From contig JAAVHT010000014.1 of NCBI GenBank assembly GCA_014799565.1, positions 2,642-46,073 on the forward strand: a stretch of 43,432 nt of DNA, read 5' to 3'. A model generated the notes under the pieces. That model did not search any database. It saw only the letters and a list, made by a program, of their open reading frames with translations, and had not been told where the DNA came from. Both the position numbers and the translations under genes were made by a program. Shown one piece after another: positions 5,288-13,651 of this stretch (position 1 is the first letter of the stretch; each line of letters begins with the position of its first letter). Source of the DNA: Clostridiales bacterium (GTDB lineage: Bacteria; Bacillota; Clostridia; Oscillospirales; Oscillospiraceae).

Positions 5288-8101
5288 ATGGCTTCCACAC
5301 AAAAGAGAACTTCATCTTCCGGCGGCGGCTCCAGGAGCCGCTCGACCTCATCTGCTAGCTCCAACAGCGGCGGAAAGCGTACATCGTCCGGTTCTTCCCG
5401 GTCGTCGTCCACGTCCAGGAGCCGCTCGTCCCGCAAGTCCGCGCCGGCGAAAAAGCCCTACCGCCGGGAGGTGGGGGGCGCGGTGTGCCTGCTGCTGGCC
5501 CTGTTTGGCGCCATCGGCTACTTCAAGACGGACGAGGGGGCGGTCATCGCCCTGTTCTGCGACCTGCTGAAGGGCCTGGTAGGCTATGGCTTCTACATTG
5601 CCCCGCTGATGCTGTTGGCCGCGGCGGGTATTCTGATCTTCCACCGGGGCCGTCCCGTCCGCCTGCGGGTGACGGGGGCGCTGGCCCTGCCGGTGCTGGT
5701 CGGCGCGGTGATGCACCTGCTGCTGTGCGGAGTTGAGTACGAATGGGGTCTGGAGCTGTTCGGCCGGTTGTGGACAGACGGCAAAGCCATCACCTGCGGC
5801 GGTGTGGTTGGCGGATTCATCGCCATGACCTTCCGCTTTGCCTTTACCACGGTGGGGGCGGTGGTCATCCTGCTGCTGCTCACCGCGGCGGCAGTGCTGT
5901 GCGCCCTGCGGCTCACTCCGGCGGACATTTTGGACTACTTCCGGGAGCAGCGGGAGCGCCGTCCCGAGTACGATCCCGAGGACTACCCGGAGCCGGAGGA
6001 ACGCCCAAAAAGGGCCGCCCGGCGGGAGCCTGAACCCGCGCCCTCCCGCCGGAAAAACGCCGCCATCGACATCCCGGTGGACGACGGCCCGCTGCTGGCA
6101 AAAAAGCCCACAACACCGGTGACCACCGTGCGGAAAAAGTCCTTCTTTGACAAGGTGGCGGGCGCGGCCCTTCCCGGCCAGAAGGGGGACAGGCCCCCTG
6201 TGGAGGAGGAGCCGCCGGAGTACGAGGACGTGCCCGAGCTGCGCCCCATGAAGGAGCCTCCCCGCACGCCAAAACCGAACCCCGTGGCGCCGCCTGCGGC
6301 GGCGGTGAACGATGTGATTCCGTTCCCTGCCCCCACTCCCATCCGGGAGGAGCCGGAACCGACACCCATCGTCCGAGAGGAGCCGGTGCAGCCCCCAGTC
6401 ATCCGGGAGGAGCCGGTGCCGCCCCCGGTGATCCGGGAGCCGGAGGCCCCCAAGCCCAGTCCCCGCCCCGAGAGCGGGTTGGAGGAGAAGAACACGGCGG
6501 AGGAGATGGCCCGGGAGCTGGAGGCGGGGCTGGAGCAGGATGCTCCGGCTTATCGCTATCCCCCGATCACCCTGCTCAACCAGGGCGGCGGCGGGAATGC
6601 CTCCGCGGCGGAGGGAGAGCTCCACGCCAACCAGCAGCGGCTTCAGGACGCGCTGCAGTCCTTCGGGGTGAGCGCCCATATTGTCAATGTGATCCGCGGC
6701 CCCGCCGTCACCCGGTATGAGCTGGAGCTGGATCAAGGCGTCAAACTGAACAAGATCACCAACCTGTCCGGAGATATCGCCCTGGCCCTGGGCGCGTCCG
6801 CCGTCCGGGTGGCCCCCATCCCCGATAAGATCTCCACCGTGGGCATTGAGGTGCCAAACCGGCAGGTCAGCCCGGTGTGCATCCGGGACGTGCTGGGTTC
6901 CAAGGCGTTCACCGACAGCCCGTCCAAGGTGTCCTTCGCCGTGGGCAAGGACATCAGCGGCAGCCCCATCGTGGGCAACATCGCCAAGCTGCCCCATATG
7001 CTCATTGCCGGCACCACCGGCTCGGGTAAGTCGGTGTGTACCAACTCCCTCATCATCTCCCTGCTGTACAAGGCTTCGCCGGAGGAGGTCCGCCTCATCA
7101 TGGTGGATCCCAAAATGGTGGAGCTGAGCGTTTACAACGGCATCCCCCACCTGCTCATCCCCGTGGTCACCGACCCGAAAAAGGCCGCCGGCGCCCTCCA
7201 GTGGGCGGTGAGCGAGATGATGAAGCGCTACCAGAAGTTCTCCGAGGTGGGTGCCAAGGACTTGGCCTCCTACAACAACCACGCGAAAAAGCGGGAGGAT
7301 CTGGAGCCCATGCCCCAGATTGTGGTGGTCATCGACGAGCTGGCCGACCTGATGCTGGTGGCGGCGAAAGAGGTGGAGGAATCCATCTGCCGGGTGGCCC
7401 AGATGGGCCGCGCCTCGGGTATGCACCTGGTCATCGCCACCCAGAGCCCCCGTGCCGACGTCATCACCGGCCTGATGAAGGCCAACATCCCCAGCCGCAT
7501 CGCCTTTGCAGTGGCGTCCAGCCTGGAGTCCCGCATCATCCTGGACACCGTGGGCGCGGAAAAGCTGGTGGGCAAGGGCGATATGCTGTATGCCCCCCTG
7601 GGCCAGGACAAGCTGCGTGTCCAGGGCTGCTTCATCACGGAGGAGGAAGTGGCCAACGTGGTGGACTTCATCAAGGACGGCGCCTCCGCCCAGTACGACG
7701 AGTCCGTCATGCACGAGATCGAGAAGAACGCCGAGGACAAGGAAAAGGCCGCCAAGGGCGTGGGTGGATCCGACCCCGGCGGTGGTGGCGGGAACGACTA
7801 CGACGAGCTGCTCCCCGCCGCCATCGACGTGGTGCTGGAGGTGGGCCAGGCGTCGGTATCCATGCTTCAGCGGCGGCTGAAGCTGGGCTATGGCCGCGCC
7901 GCCCGCTTGGTGGATCAGATGGAGGAGAAGGGGGTCGTGGGGCCCTTTGAGGGCTCCAAGCCCCGGCAGCTGCTCATCACCAAGGAGCAGTGGGCGGAGA
8001 TGCAGTACCGCCAGAACATGGTGGCCGCCGTGCCGGACGAGCTGCCCTTTGAGGGGGACGCGTTCCCCCAGGACGCCCCGCCCTTTGATATGGATGAATA
8101 G
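5288..8101 (+). CDS. ftsK: DNA translocase FtsK/SpoIIIE family
   Basis: A hexameric ATP-driven DNA pump that clears chromosomal DNA from the division or sporulation septum. The 937-residue protein begins with a Ser/Arg/Gly-rich basic tail (1-60), then about four membrane helices (65-205), then a long Pro/Glu-rich linker containing four VREEP/IREEP-type repeats (about 350-390). The motor domain follows, with Walker A AGTTGSGKS at 574-582 and Walker B VVVIDELADL near 678-688. A winged-helix gamma domain (about 837-905) would read KOPS/SRS polarity sequences. AGGAGG precedes the ATG. Whether it acts in vegetative division or in sporulation cannot be read from the sequence. Confidence 0.95.
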   Translation: MASTQKRTSSSGGGSRSRSTSSASSNSGGKRTSSGSSRSSSTSRSRSSRKSAPAKKPYRREVGGAVCLLLALFGAIGYFKTDEGAVIALFCDLLKGLVGYGFYIAPLMLLAAAGILIFHRGRPVRLRVTGALALPVLVGAVMHLLLCGVEYEWGLELFGRLWTDGKAITCGGVVGGFIAMTFRFAFTTVGAVVILLLLTAAAVLCALRLTPADILDYFREQRERRPEYDPEDYPEPEERPKRAARREPEPAPSRRKNAAIDIPVDDGPLLAKKPTTPVTTVRKKSFFDKVAGAALPGQKGDRPPVEEEPPEYEDVPELRPMKEPPRTPKPNPVAPPAAAVNDVIPFPAPTPIREEPEPTPIVREEPVQPPVIREEPVPPPVIREPEAPKPSPRPESGLEEKNTAEEMARELEAGLEQDAPAYRYPPITLLNQGGGGNASAAEGELHANQQRLQDALQSFGVSAHIVNVIRGPAVTRYELELDQGVKLNKITNLSGDIALALGASAVRVAPIPDKISTVGIEVPNRQVSPVCIRDVLGSKAFTDSPSKVSFAVGKDISGSPIVGNIAKLPHMLIAGTTGSGKSVCTNSLIISLLYKASPEEVRLIMVDPKMVELSVYNGIPHLLIPVVTDPKKAAGALQWAVSEMMKRYQKFSEVGAKDLASYNNHAKKREDLEPMPQIVVVIDELADLMLVAAKEVEESICRVAQMGRASGMHLVIATQSPRADVITGLMKANIPSRIAFAVASSLESRIILDTVGAEKLVGKGDMLYAPLGQDKLRVQGCFITEEEVANVVDFIKDGASAQYDESVMHEIEKNAEDKEKAAKGVGGSDPGGGGGNDYDELLPAAIDVVLEVGQASVSMLQRRLKLGYGRAARLVDQMEEKGVVGPFEGSKPRQLLITKEQWAEMQYRQNMVAAVPDELPFEGDAFPQDAPPFDMDE
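6338..6450 (+). repeat. In-frame Pro/REEP repeats in the FtsK linker
   Basis: Four degenerate units encode [IV]REEP or IREPE separated by proline-rich spacers. They lie between the membrane part and the motor of the translocase and probably form an extended flexible tether. Confidence 0.7.
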
Positions 8102-8108
8102 CAAAAAA

Positions 8109-8158
8109 GCAGCATAAGGCCGACACTCCGTAACGAAGTGTCGGCCTTATGCTGTTTT
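8109..8158 (+). terminator. Terminator after ftsK
   Basis: An 18-base-pair stem, CAGCATAAGGCCGACACT (8110-8127) with its complement at 8137-8154, followed by GTTTTGAGATTTTGG. Its tip (8122-8142) matches the tip of the hairpin at 8866-8886 at 19 of 21 positions. Confidence 0.88.
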
Positions 8159-8179
8159 GAGATTTTGGGTGGGCGGCGG

Positions 8180-8208
8180 TGGAAATACAGCAGCAGTTGT
8201 GGTAGACT
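8180..8208 (+). promoter_or_regulatory. Possible promoter of the AT-rich orphan gene
   Basis: TGGAAA (8180-8185), a 17-base spacer and TAGACT (8203-8208) preceded by TGG. This extended -10 style recurs at mtaB, yfbR, the VanW gene and the Na/Pi gene. Confidence 0.45.
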
Positions 8209-8239
8209 AAATACAAATATCTGGGGAGAAAAATCAGTT

Positions 8240-8782
8240 ATGAACAAGGACAAGGTTTTAAGAATATCACGATACTCTTTTATTGCTATTGTAGGCATAC
8301 TTACGCTTCTGTTCTTTTTGGATGCTAAATTTGTGGTATTAGGGTTGAACATCCTCGAATGGGATATAGTAATGGCTGCTATCTGGATATTTGTCCGATC
8401 GTGCCGGTGGGCTGGACGCGAGAACACTGGAAGAAGGATGCTCGCTGTATTTGCCATAACATTTTTGGGGCTATTTGCAGCCGCGATTATGTTTTTGGGC
8501 CTATGTATTTATGGCGGGATACCATGCTATGTCGAGCAGACGGAACCGCAGACACACCGCACTTTTGTGGCAGAATACCAGCGCAATATGATGATGCGTG
8601 GCAGTGTCAAACTATATGAGCGGTTTGGCCCCTTGCTGCTTGCCTGTGACGTGGAGGAGTTCGTTGGGGAATTTTCTCTTGAGCGACCAGAGGATCGACA
8701 GCTTTACGTCAGCGAGGACGGAAAATCTATTGTTGTCGCATATTTCTTTCTTTGGCCTATCTTTTTTGTCCCATTGGAATAG
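8240..8782 (+). CDS. AT-rich orphan membrane protein
   Basis: A 180-residue protein with no recognisable family. Hydrophobic segments at about 11-28, 32-50 and 68-92 are followed by a soluble region of about 85 residues that ends in another hydrophobic stretch (YFFLWPIFFVPLE). Base composition and codon use are visibly more AT-rich than in all neighbouring genes, suggesting later acquisition. The ATG follows GGGGAG with about 11 bases spacing. An in-frame extension to 8138 runs into the ftsK terminator and is not used. The gene sits alone between two hairpins sharing a near-identical tip. Confidence 0.7.
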   Translation: MNKDKVLRISRYSFIAIVGILTLLFFLDAKFVVLGLNILEWDIVMAAIWIFVRSCRWAGRENTGRRMLAVFAITFLGLFAAAIMFLGLCIYGGIPCYVEQTEPQTHRTFVAEYQRNMMMRGSVKLYERFGPLLLACDVEEFVGEFSLERPEDRQLYVSEDGKSIVVAYFFLWPIFFVPLE

Positions 8783-8850
8783 TCTGTAAAGGAGCTGGAT
8801 ATGGAACAACAGACAGGGGGACATAGGGTGGAGCTGCCTTGCGTCCCTCG

Positions 8851-8902
8851 CAAAAGCTTTGGGGGGACACTCCCTTACGAAGTGTCCCCCAGAGGTGTTT
8901 TT
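8851..8902. terminator. Bidirectional hairpin between the orphan gene and the SLH gene
   Basis: GGGGGACACT pairs with AGTGTCCCCC around CCCTTACGA; TTTTT follows on the plus side and AAAGCTTTTG on the minus side. Convergent genes flank it. Confidence 0.8.
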
Positions 8903-8907
8903 ATTGC

Positions 8908-9867
8908 TTACCAAAACCACCCGCTGGAAGTTCTGGCATCCAGCACGTCCAGCATGGCGGACAGCATCACCGCTGCCTCGGCATGGGTAAGGGGTTTGGA
9001 CAGGTCGCTGCTGCTGCTCAGCACCGACACCGCCTCCATATTCACCGCCGACTGGTAGGCCCAGGCGGGGGCGGTCTCAGCGGAGAAGGCGGAGGCCGTC
9101 CCGGCCACGTCGCCCATGGCCAGCAGGCGGTCAATGATCACGGCGGCCTCGCCGCAGGTGATGGCGCTGGTGGGGGTGAACACCGTTTGACCCTCGCTGT
9201 TGCGGCTGCCCCGCACGGTGCCCACCATCAGGGCGGCGGACACATAGCCTTTGGCCCAGGCGGAGATGTCGCTGTCGTCATAGAAGCCGGTGAGGGTCAC
9301 GTTTTCCAGCGGAGCGTCCCCTGCGGCGGTCATGGCCATGGCCAGGAACTCTTCGCGGGTGAAGGTGGTCTCCGGGTCAAAGCAGTACAGCGTGCCAACC
9401 TTCCGCCCGGTGTACACCCCGGCCTCGGCCAGACGGAGGGCGGCGTAGAGAGAGGGGTCGTCCGCCATGTCGGAATAGCTGACGCTGGTGGACTGCTTCT
9501 GAATGGTGATCTTCACCTTGGCGGGTTTGGAGGTGTTGCCGTTGGCATCGATGGCCACATAGGTGAAGCTGTCCTTGCCCTTTTTGCCCTCATAAGGGGT
9601 GTAGGTGAAGGCGGCGGGGTCGTTCTCATCCATGGTAACCTGGCCGCGGGCGGGGCTGTCCACCACCTGAAAGGTGACCAGATCGCCTTCCGGATCTACG
9701 GCGGCAAAGCGGCTGAAAATGGCCACGCCCTTGTAGGTGGTGAGGGTGAGATCCTCCGCGATGGGAGCGGCGTTCTCCACATCGGCGGTGGAGGTGGTCA
9801 GCGCCAGGGCCGGCATAAACAGCGCCCCTGTCAGGCAGAGAGAGAGTATTTGAATCCGAGTTTTCAA
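8908..9867 (-). CDS. Secreted protein with Ig/cadherin-like domain and SLH domains
   Basis: A 319-residue exported protein. A signal peptide (about 1-23, ending PALAL) precedes a beta-sandwich region (about 33-122) with the pattern AVDPEGDLVTFQV...FTYTPYEGKKGKDSFTYVAIDANG, typical of bacterial Ig-like or cadherin-like repeats. About three SLH-type modules follow (130-310), with motifs FTREEFLAMAM, ISAWAKGYVSAAL, ITCGEAAVIIDRLL and LTHAEAAVMLSAML. SLH modules usually bind pyruvylated secondary wall polymer. The start is TTG at 9867, supported by AGGAGG 8 bases upstream. It is a single gene; its function beyond surface attachment is unknown. Confidence 0.85.
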   Translation of the reverse strand: MKTRIQILSLCLTGALFMPALALTTSTADVENAAPIAEDLTLTTYKGVAIFSRFAAVDPEGDLVTFQVVDSPARGQVTMDENDPAAFTYTPYEGKKGKDSFTYVAIDANGNTSKPAKVKITIQKQSTSVSYSDMADDPSLYAALRLAEAGVYTGRKVGTLYCFDPETTFTREEFLAMAMTAAGDAPLENVTLTGFYDDSDISAWAKGYVSAALMVGTVRGSRNSEGQTVFTPTSAITCGEAAVIIDRLLAMGDVAGTASAFSAETAPAWAYQSAVNMEAVSVLSSSSDLSKPLTHAEAAVMLSAMLDVLDARTSSGWFW

Positions 9868-9917
9868 AGGGAAAACCTCCTTTGTATGAATGTGGGACTA
9901 GCATACGCCAGAAAAGC

Positions 9918-9957
9918 AAAAATTATGCGGGCGTTCCAAGCAACGGAACGCCCGCAT
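9918..9957. terminator. Terminator downstream of the rodA unit
   Basis: ATGCGGGCGTTCC (9925-9937) pairs with GGAACGCCCGCAT (9945-9957), with T-rich flanks on both strands. It ends the leftward rodA transcript before the SLH gene. Confidence 0.85.
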
Positions 9958-9974
9958 TTCATTTTTGCAGGAAT

Positions 9975-10003
9975 TTATAATTGACTTCGATCCTTCAGCC
10001 AGC
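9975..10003 (-). repeat. Second copy of the rodA 3' end (remnant)
   Basis: On the minus strand these bases encode WLKDRSQL-stop, identical in protein to the last eight codons of rodA at 10052-10080. The two 29-base copies differ at 5 positions, and every difference is synonymous. Upstream in this frame one reads GDVKLFR. A GC-rich hairpin (10017-10043, no T-run) lies between the copies. Confidence 0.75.
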
Positions 10004-10051
10004 GGAACAATTTCACATCCCCACCCCCTCCGGGGGTGGGGATCACAGATC

Positions 10052-11245
10052 TTACAGCTGACTTCGATCTTTTAGCCAGCTGGGCAGGGGCCGCATCTTG
10101 ATGCCGGACACCAGTCCCATGGCGATAAACAGCGTCAGGGTGGACGAGCCGCCGTAGCTGAAAAAGGGCAGCGTCACGCCGATGACGGGGCCCACATACA
10201 GGCACATGGCTACGTTGATGACGGTCTGGGCCATGAGCATGGCGGCGATGCCCATGGCGATATAGGCGGACATATGGCTTTTGGCCCGACGGGACACCCA
10301 GATGCACCGCAAAATGATGGCCAGCAGCACCAGCAGCACGATACAGCAGCCGATCATGCCGAACTCCTCCCCGCACACGGCGAAGATGTTGTCGGTATGC
10401 CGGGCAGGCAGGCTTTCCCGACCGGGAGAGTGGGTCTGCTTGCCGTTCATGAAGCCCATGCCGGTGAGCCGGCCCGAACCGATGGCCAGCAGGGAGCGGC
10501 TCTGCTGCCACCCCGAGCCCCGGGGGTCAAGATTGTTCCCCTTGAGGTGCTCCACCACCACCCGGAAGCGCATGATGCGGTAGTCCGTCCAATATTTGGT
10601 GCGGGGCAGGATGAAGTGCCACAAAAAGACCACGCCACCGATTAGGGGTGTGCCGATGCCGATAAACCACCACTTGCTCACCCCGGCCACCCATGCCATA
10701 GCCAAGAAAATGAACAGATAGACCAGCACCATGCCCCAGTCGCTGGACAGCACAGCCAGCATTCCAGCAAATACACAGGTCAGTATCCCGTATTTCACAA
10801 TGGCGGAGAACCGTCCCAGACCCTTCGGACGCTCCTTGTTGATGAGCCAGGCCAGCACCACAATATAGGACAGCTTAGCGATCTCTCCAGGCTGGAAGCC
10901 GAAATAATTGCCGATGACGGGAAGATAGACCCAGCTCTTGTTGCCGCTGTCTCCGCCCTCGCCCCAGGGGACAATGGTCAGGATGACCCCCAGGCCCAGC
11001 AGGAGGAAGACCCACCACCATTTTTCCATCAAAAACTCGATGTCGATGAAGGTGACCCACACATACGCAATGACGCCCAGGCAGAGAAATATGGCCTGCT
11101 TCGCCGCGCAGCTGTGGAGGAGCTCATAGTACTGGGTGGCGCTGTAAATGAGTACAAGGCCCATGAGGCTGGCCAGGATGCACAGCAGGAGCAAAACCAC
11201 GTCTCCCTTTTTGAAAAATTCCTTGAGTGTGCGCGTAGGCTGCAA
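10052..11245 (-). CDS. rodA: SEDS peptidoglycan polymerase RodA/FtsW family
   Basis: SEDS proteins polymerise lipid II into glycan strands together with a class B PBP; RodA serves cell elongation. The 397-residue polytopic product shows the catalytic-region motif SSDWGMVLVYLFIFL with the conserved Asp, a GSGWQQSRSLLAIGSG stretch and the C-terminal signature LPFFSYGGSS. The start is placed at TTG 11245 because GAGGGGG lies 7 bases upstream and the cytoplasmic PTRTLKEFFKKGD segment then leads into the first helix. An ATG just upstream is out of frame. RodA is favoured over FtsW by the isolated context without division genes, but this is not decisive. Confidence 0.92.
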   Translation of the reverse strand: MQPTRTLKEFFKKGDVVLLLLCILASLMGLVLIYSATQYYELLHSCAAKQAIFLCLGVIAYVWVTFIDIEFLMEKWWWVFLLLGLGVILTIVPWGEGGDSGNKSWVYLPVIGNYFGFQPGEIAKLSYIVVLAWLINKERPKGLGRFSAIVKYGILTCVFAGMLAVLSSDWGMVLVYLFIFLAMAWVAGVSKWWFIGIGTPLIGGVVFLWHFILPRTKYWTDYRIMRFRVVVEHLKGNNLDPRGSGWQQSRSLLAIGSGRLTGMGFMNGKQTHSPGRESLPARHTDNIFAVCGEEFGMIGCCIVLLVLLAIILRCIWVSRRAKSHMSAYIAMGIAAMLMAQTVINVAMCLYVGPVIGVTLPFFSYGGSSTLTLFIAMGLVSGIKMRPLPSWLKDRSQL

Positions 11246-11277
11246 GACATGGCCCCCTCTCTGACAAAACTGCAAAA

Positions 11278-11312
11278 CAGTATAGCACATTTCAAAAAGA
11301 TATGCTATACTG
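11278..11312. promoter_or_regulatory. Inverted repeat with divergent -10 boxes (rodA / tsaE)
   Basis: CAGTATAGCA and TGCTATACTG form a perfect 10-base inverted repeat separated by 15 bases. Each arm reads TGCTATACT outward on one strand, so the element supplies an extended -10 to rodA (minus) and to tsaE (plus). No good -35 is visible on either side. It could also act as an operator. Confidence 0.5.
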
Positions 11313-11394
11313 TTTGGCAAGAGTTTTTGAAATCTTAACATCACGGTGAAAAACCCCGCCGGTCGGGCGGGGCCAAAGTAAGGAAGTGACCGCA

Positions 11395-11820
11395 ATGGAA
11401 TTTGTCACCCACAGCCGGGAGGAGACGGAAGCCCTGGGGGCGCGGCTGGCAGGCGCACTGACGGGAGGCCGGGTGGTGGCCTTCACCGGTGACCTGGGAG
11501 CGGGTAAGACAGCTTTTGTGTCCGGCATAGCCCGGGCTTTGGGGGTGGAGGAGCGGGTGACCAGCCCCACCTTCACCATCGTCAACGAGTACGAGGGGGG
11601 CCGCCTGCTCCTGTTCCACTTTGATATGTACCGGCTGGACAGCGCCGACGAGCTGTTCCACATCGGCTGGGAGGACTATCTGGCCCGGGGCGGCGTTTGC
11701 GCCGTGGAGTGGAGCGAGAACGTGGAAGAGGCCATTGAGAGCGACGCTGTCCGGGTGTCCATCCTCCGGGGGGACGGGGACGACGACCGGATCATCACCA
11801 TCGAGGGGGTGGAGTTGTGA
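11395..11820 (+). CDS. tsaE: tRNA t6A biosynthesis ATPase TsaE
   Basis: TsaE is the small P-loop ATPase that works with TsaB and TsaD to attach the threonylcarbamoyl group to A37 of ANN-decoding tRNAs. The 141-residue protein has Walker A GDLGAGKT (32-39), the family stretch [15 protein letters not shown], the Walker-B-like [11 protein letters not shown] and VEWSE further on. The ATG at 11395 follows AAGGAAG by 8 bases; a GTG nine bases earlier overlaps that site. A GC hairpin (about 11354-11373) lies in the leader. It overlaps tsaB by four bases, implying translational coupling. Confidence 0.95.
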   Translation: MEFVTHSREETEALGARLAGALTGGRVVAFTGDLGAGKTAFVSGIARALGVEERVTSPTFTIVNEYEGGRLLLFHFDMYRLDSADELFHIGWEDYLARGGVCAVEWSENVEEAIESDAVRVSILRGDGDDDRIITIEGVEL

Positions 11821-12524
11821 AAATCATCGCGCTGGAGAGTTCGGCGGTGACGGCATCCGTGGCGGTCACCGAGGACGAGAAGCTGCTGGCCCAGTCCTTT
11901 CAGAACAGCGGGCTGACCCACTCCGCCACTCTTATGCCCATGGTCGCTGATCTGCTGAAAAACACCGGGCTGACGCTGGACGAGATGGATGTGGTGGCGG
12001 TAGCGGCGGGGCCGGGGTCATTTACCGGTGTGCGCATCGGCGTGGCCGCCGCCAAGGGGCTGGCCTGGCCGGGGGACAAGCCCTGCGCCCCCTGCTCCAC
12101 CCTGGAGTCCATGGCGTGGCAGTGCGCCCACGTGGGCGGGGAGATCTGCGCCGCTATGGACGCGCGGCGAAACCAGGTATATTGCGCCCGGTTTTGGGCG
12201 GAAAACGGGGAGCTGAAGCGCCTGACTAATGACAGGGCCATGGGGCTGGACGAGCTGGGGTCGGAAATCCGTGCCTCCGGGAAGCTTCAGACTCTGGTGG
12301 GGGACGGCGCGCACCTGGTGCAAAAGGCGCTGGAGGAGGCGGGTTTGCCATGCGCCCCCATGCCGCCCCACCTGGTTTACCAGACCGCCTGGGGGGTGGC
12401 GCGGTGTGCCCTGCGCATGGCGCAAGAGGGCAAGCTGGTGTCCGCCGCCGCCATGGCTCCCAGCTACCACCGGCTCAGTCAGGCGGAGCGGGAGCGCTTG
12501 GAGCGGCTGGGCAAGACAGAGTAA
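11817..12524 (+). CDS. tsaB: tRNA t6A biosynthesis protein TsaB
   Basis: TsaB is the inactive ASKHA-fold partner that forms the TsaBD(E) complex for t6A37 synthesis. The 235-residue protein begins [17 protein letters not shown] and shows the family core VAVAAGPGSFTGVRIGVAAAKGLAW and AAMDARRNQVYCARF. The GTG start at 11817 shares GTGA with the tsaE stop. No rimI or tsaD follows; the operon ends at a strong hairpin, so TsaD must be encoded elsewhere. Confidence 0.94.
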   Translation: MKIIALESSAVTASVAVTEDEKLLAQSFQNSGLTHSATLMPMVADLLKNTGLTLDEMDVVAVAAGPGSFTGVRIGVAAAKGLAWPGDKPCAPCSTLESMAWQCAHVGGEICAAMDARRNQVYCARFWAENGELKRLTNDRAMGLDELGSEIRASGKLQTLVGDGAHLVQKALEEAGLPCAPMPPHLVYQTAWGVARCALRMAQEGKLVSAAAMAPSYHRLSQAERERLERLGKTE

Positions 12525-12566
12525 AAAATCCTCCCTCGGCAACGCCGGGGGAGGATTTTTTTATAC
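12525..12566. terminator. Bidirectional terminator between tsaB and the lipid kinase gene
   Basis: AAAAATCCTCCCTCGGC pairs with GCCGGGGGAGGATTTTT around AAC, giving T-runs on both strands. The stop of the convergent kinase gene lies at its right edge. Confidence 0.92.
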
Positions 12567-13472
12567 CTTTGGCTCATAGTTCAACCCGGCCGGATAGAAG
12601 AAATTCATCTTCTTGTCCGACCGCCGGATATTCAGCTCGCGGGAGCGCAGTATCTCGCCGTCCACTGCCGCCACCAGCTCCTGGGGGCTGCGGACGGTGA
12701 CCCCGTCCCCCTGATCGTACTGGATCAGGTCGGGGTACTTGGCGTACCGGCCCTTGCCGTATTCCCCGATCAGACGGAAGAAGGTGAGGCGGCTCACCTT
12801 GCGCACCACCAGGGTCTCCAGCAGGCCGTCGTCGGGCATATTGTCCCCCACGGGCATAAAGCCGCCGCCGTAGTACCGCCCGCTGCACACGCAGATGATG
12901 GTGCCCTCTCCCTCGTAGTGGAAGTTCCCCATGTCCACCGTCATGGGCTGGGAGATGCTCTTGAACAGCGCGTTGGCCACGGCGGAGATGGCGTAGGCCC
13001 CGATGCCGCTGACCAGAGGGAGGCCGTTGTATTTGTCCTTGTCCGCGGCGATGCGGGCGTCCAGGCCGGCGCACACGGTGTTGAGGCCCAGATGGCCGTT
13101 GCAGTCGATGAGATCCATGGCGGCCTGGGGACCCACCGACAGGGCCTTCAAATCGGTAAACCGGGCCTTGTTTTCCTTGCCGAAAAGCTTCAAAAAGTCG
13201 TTGCCGGTGCCGATGGGCACGTTGGTGACGGCGGCGTTGTCGTACCCCGCCGCGCCGTTTACCACCTCGTTCAGGGTGCCGTCTCCGCCGCAGGCGTAGA
13301 TGCGCACCTCGTCGCCGCTCTCCACCGCCTCCCGGGCGATGCTGCGGGCGTCGCCTGCCTTCTTTGTGAGAGCGATCTCATAGGGCACGTCCAGCTTTCG
13401 GATGTTTTCCTCCAGCAGCCTGGTGCTTTTCTTTTTTCCCGCCGTGGGGTTGATGATGAAGATGTGCCGCAT
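12561..13472 (-). CDS. Diacylglycerol kinase catalytic-domain lipid kinase
   Basis: A 303-residue DagK/YegS/LCB5-type kinase that probably phosphorylates diacylglycerol released during lipoteichoic-acid or wall synthesis, feeding it back to phosphatidate. The N-terminal nucleotide-binding half has NPTAGKKKS (8-16), the ATP-site motif GGDGT (62-66) with LNEVVNG after it, and PIGTGNDF. The C-terminal beta-sandwich carries DGLLETLVV and VDGE. Substrate choice cannot be read directly. The ATG follows AGGAGGG. It is 157 bases downstream of the methyltransferase gene. Confidence 0.88.
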   Translation of the reverse strand: MRHIFIINPTAGKKKSTRLLEENIRKLDVPYEIALTKKAGDARSIAREAVESGDEVRIYACGGDGTLNEVVNGAAGYDNAAVTNVPIGTGNDFLKLFGKENKARFTDLKALSVGPQAAMDLIDCNGHLGLNTVCAGLDARIAADKDKYNGLPLVSGIGAYAISAVANALFKSISQPMTVDMGNFHYEGEGTIICVCSGRYYGGGFMPVGDNMPDDGLLETLVVRKVSRLTFFRLIGEYGKGRYAKYPDLIQYDQGDGVTVRSPQELVAAVDGEILRSRELNIRRSDKKMNFFYPAGLNYEPKV

Positions 13473-13608
13473 GGCCCATCCCTCCTTTTTCTATCTGTAT
13501 CCCATCGGGGGTTATATGCCGTTGTCACGCTGCGCCTGTTCGCAACGCGCGGCTTCCCTCCGACTCGGACTGGTCTCCAGGCCGCTGTGCGGCCTTGCGC
13601 TCGTCCTC

Positions 13609-13651
13609 GCTCCAGTCCATCCGCACGGCTCACGACGGCTCCGCGCTTCTT
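13609..13651. repeat. Bipartite intergenic element, copy A
   Basis: GCTCCAGTCCA and CCGCGCTTCTT separated by exactly 21 bases. The same pair with the same spacing occurs at 38077-38119. It sits at the 3' end of the methyltransferase gene and in the adjoining spacer, which otherwise holds a GGCCGCTGTGCGGCC-type hairpin but no gene (13473-13629). Confidence 0.4.

Noticed and set aside
5348-8104. 918-codon open frame antisense to ftsK
   Set aside because: Long antisense frames are expected in GC-rich genes; the His/Gly/Leu-rich translation has no domain, while the sense strand encodes a complete FtsK.
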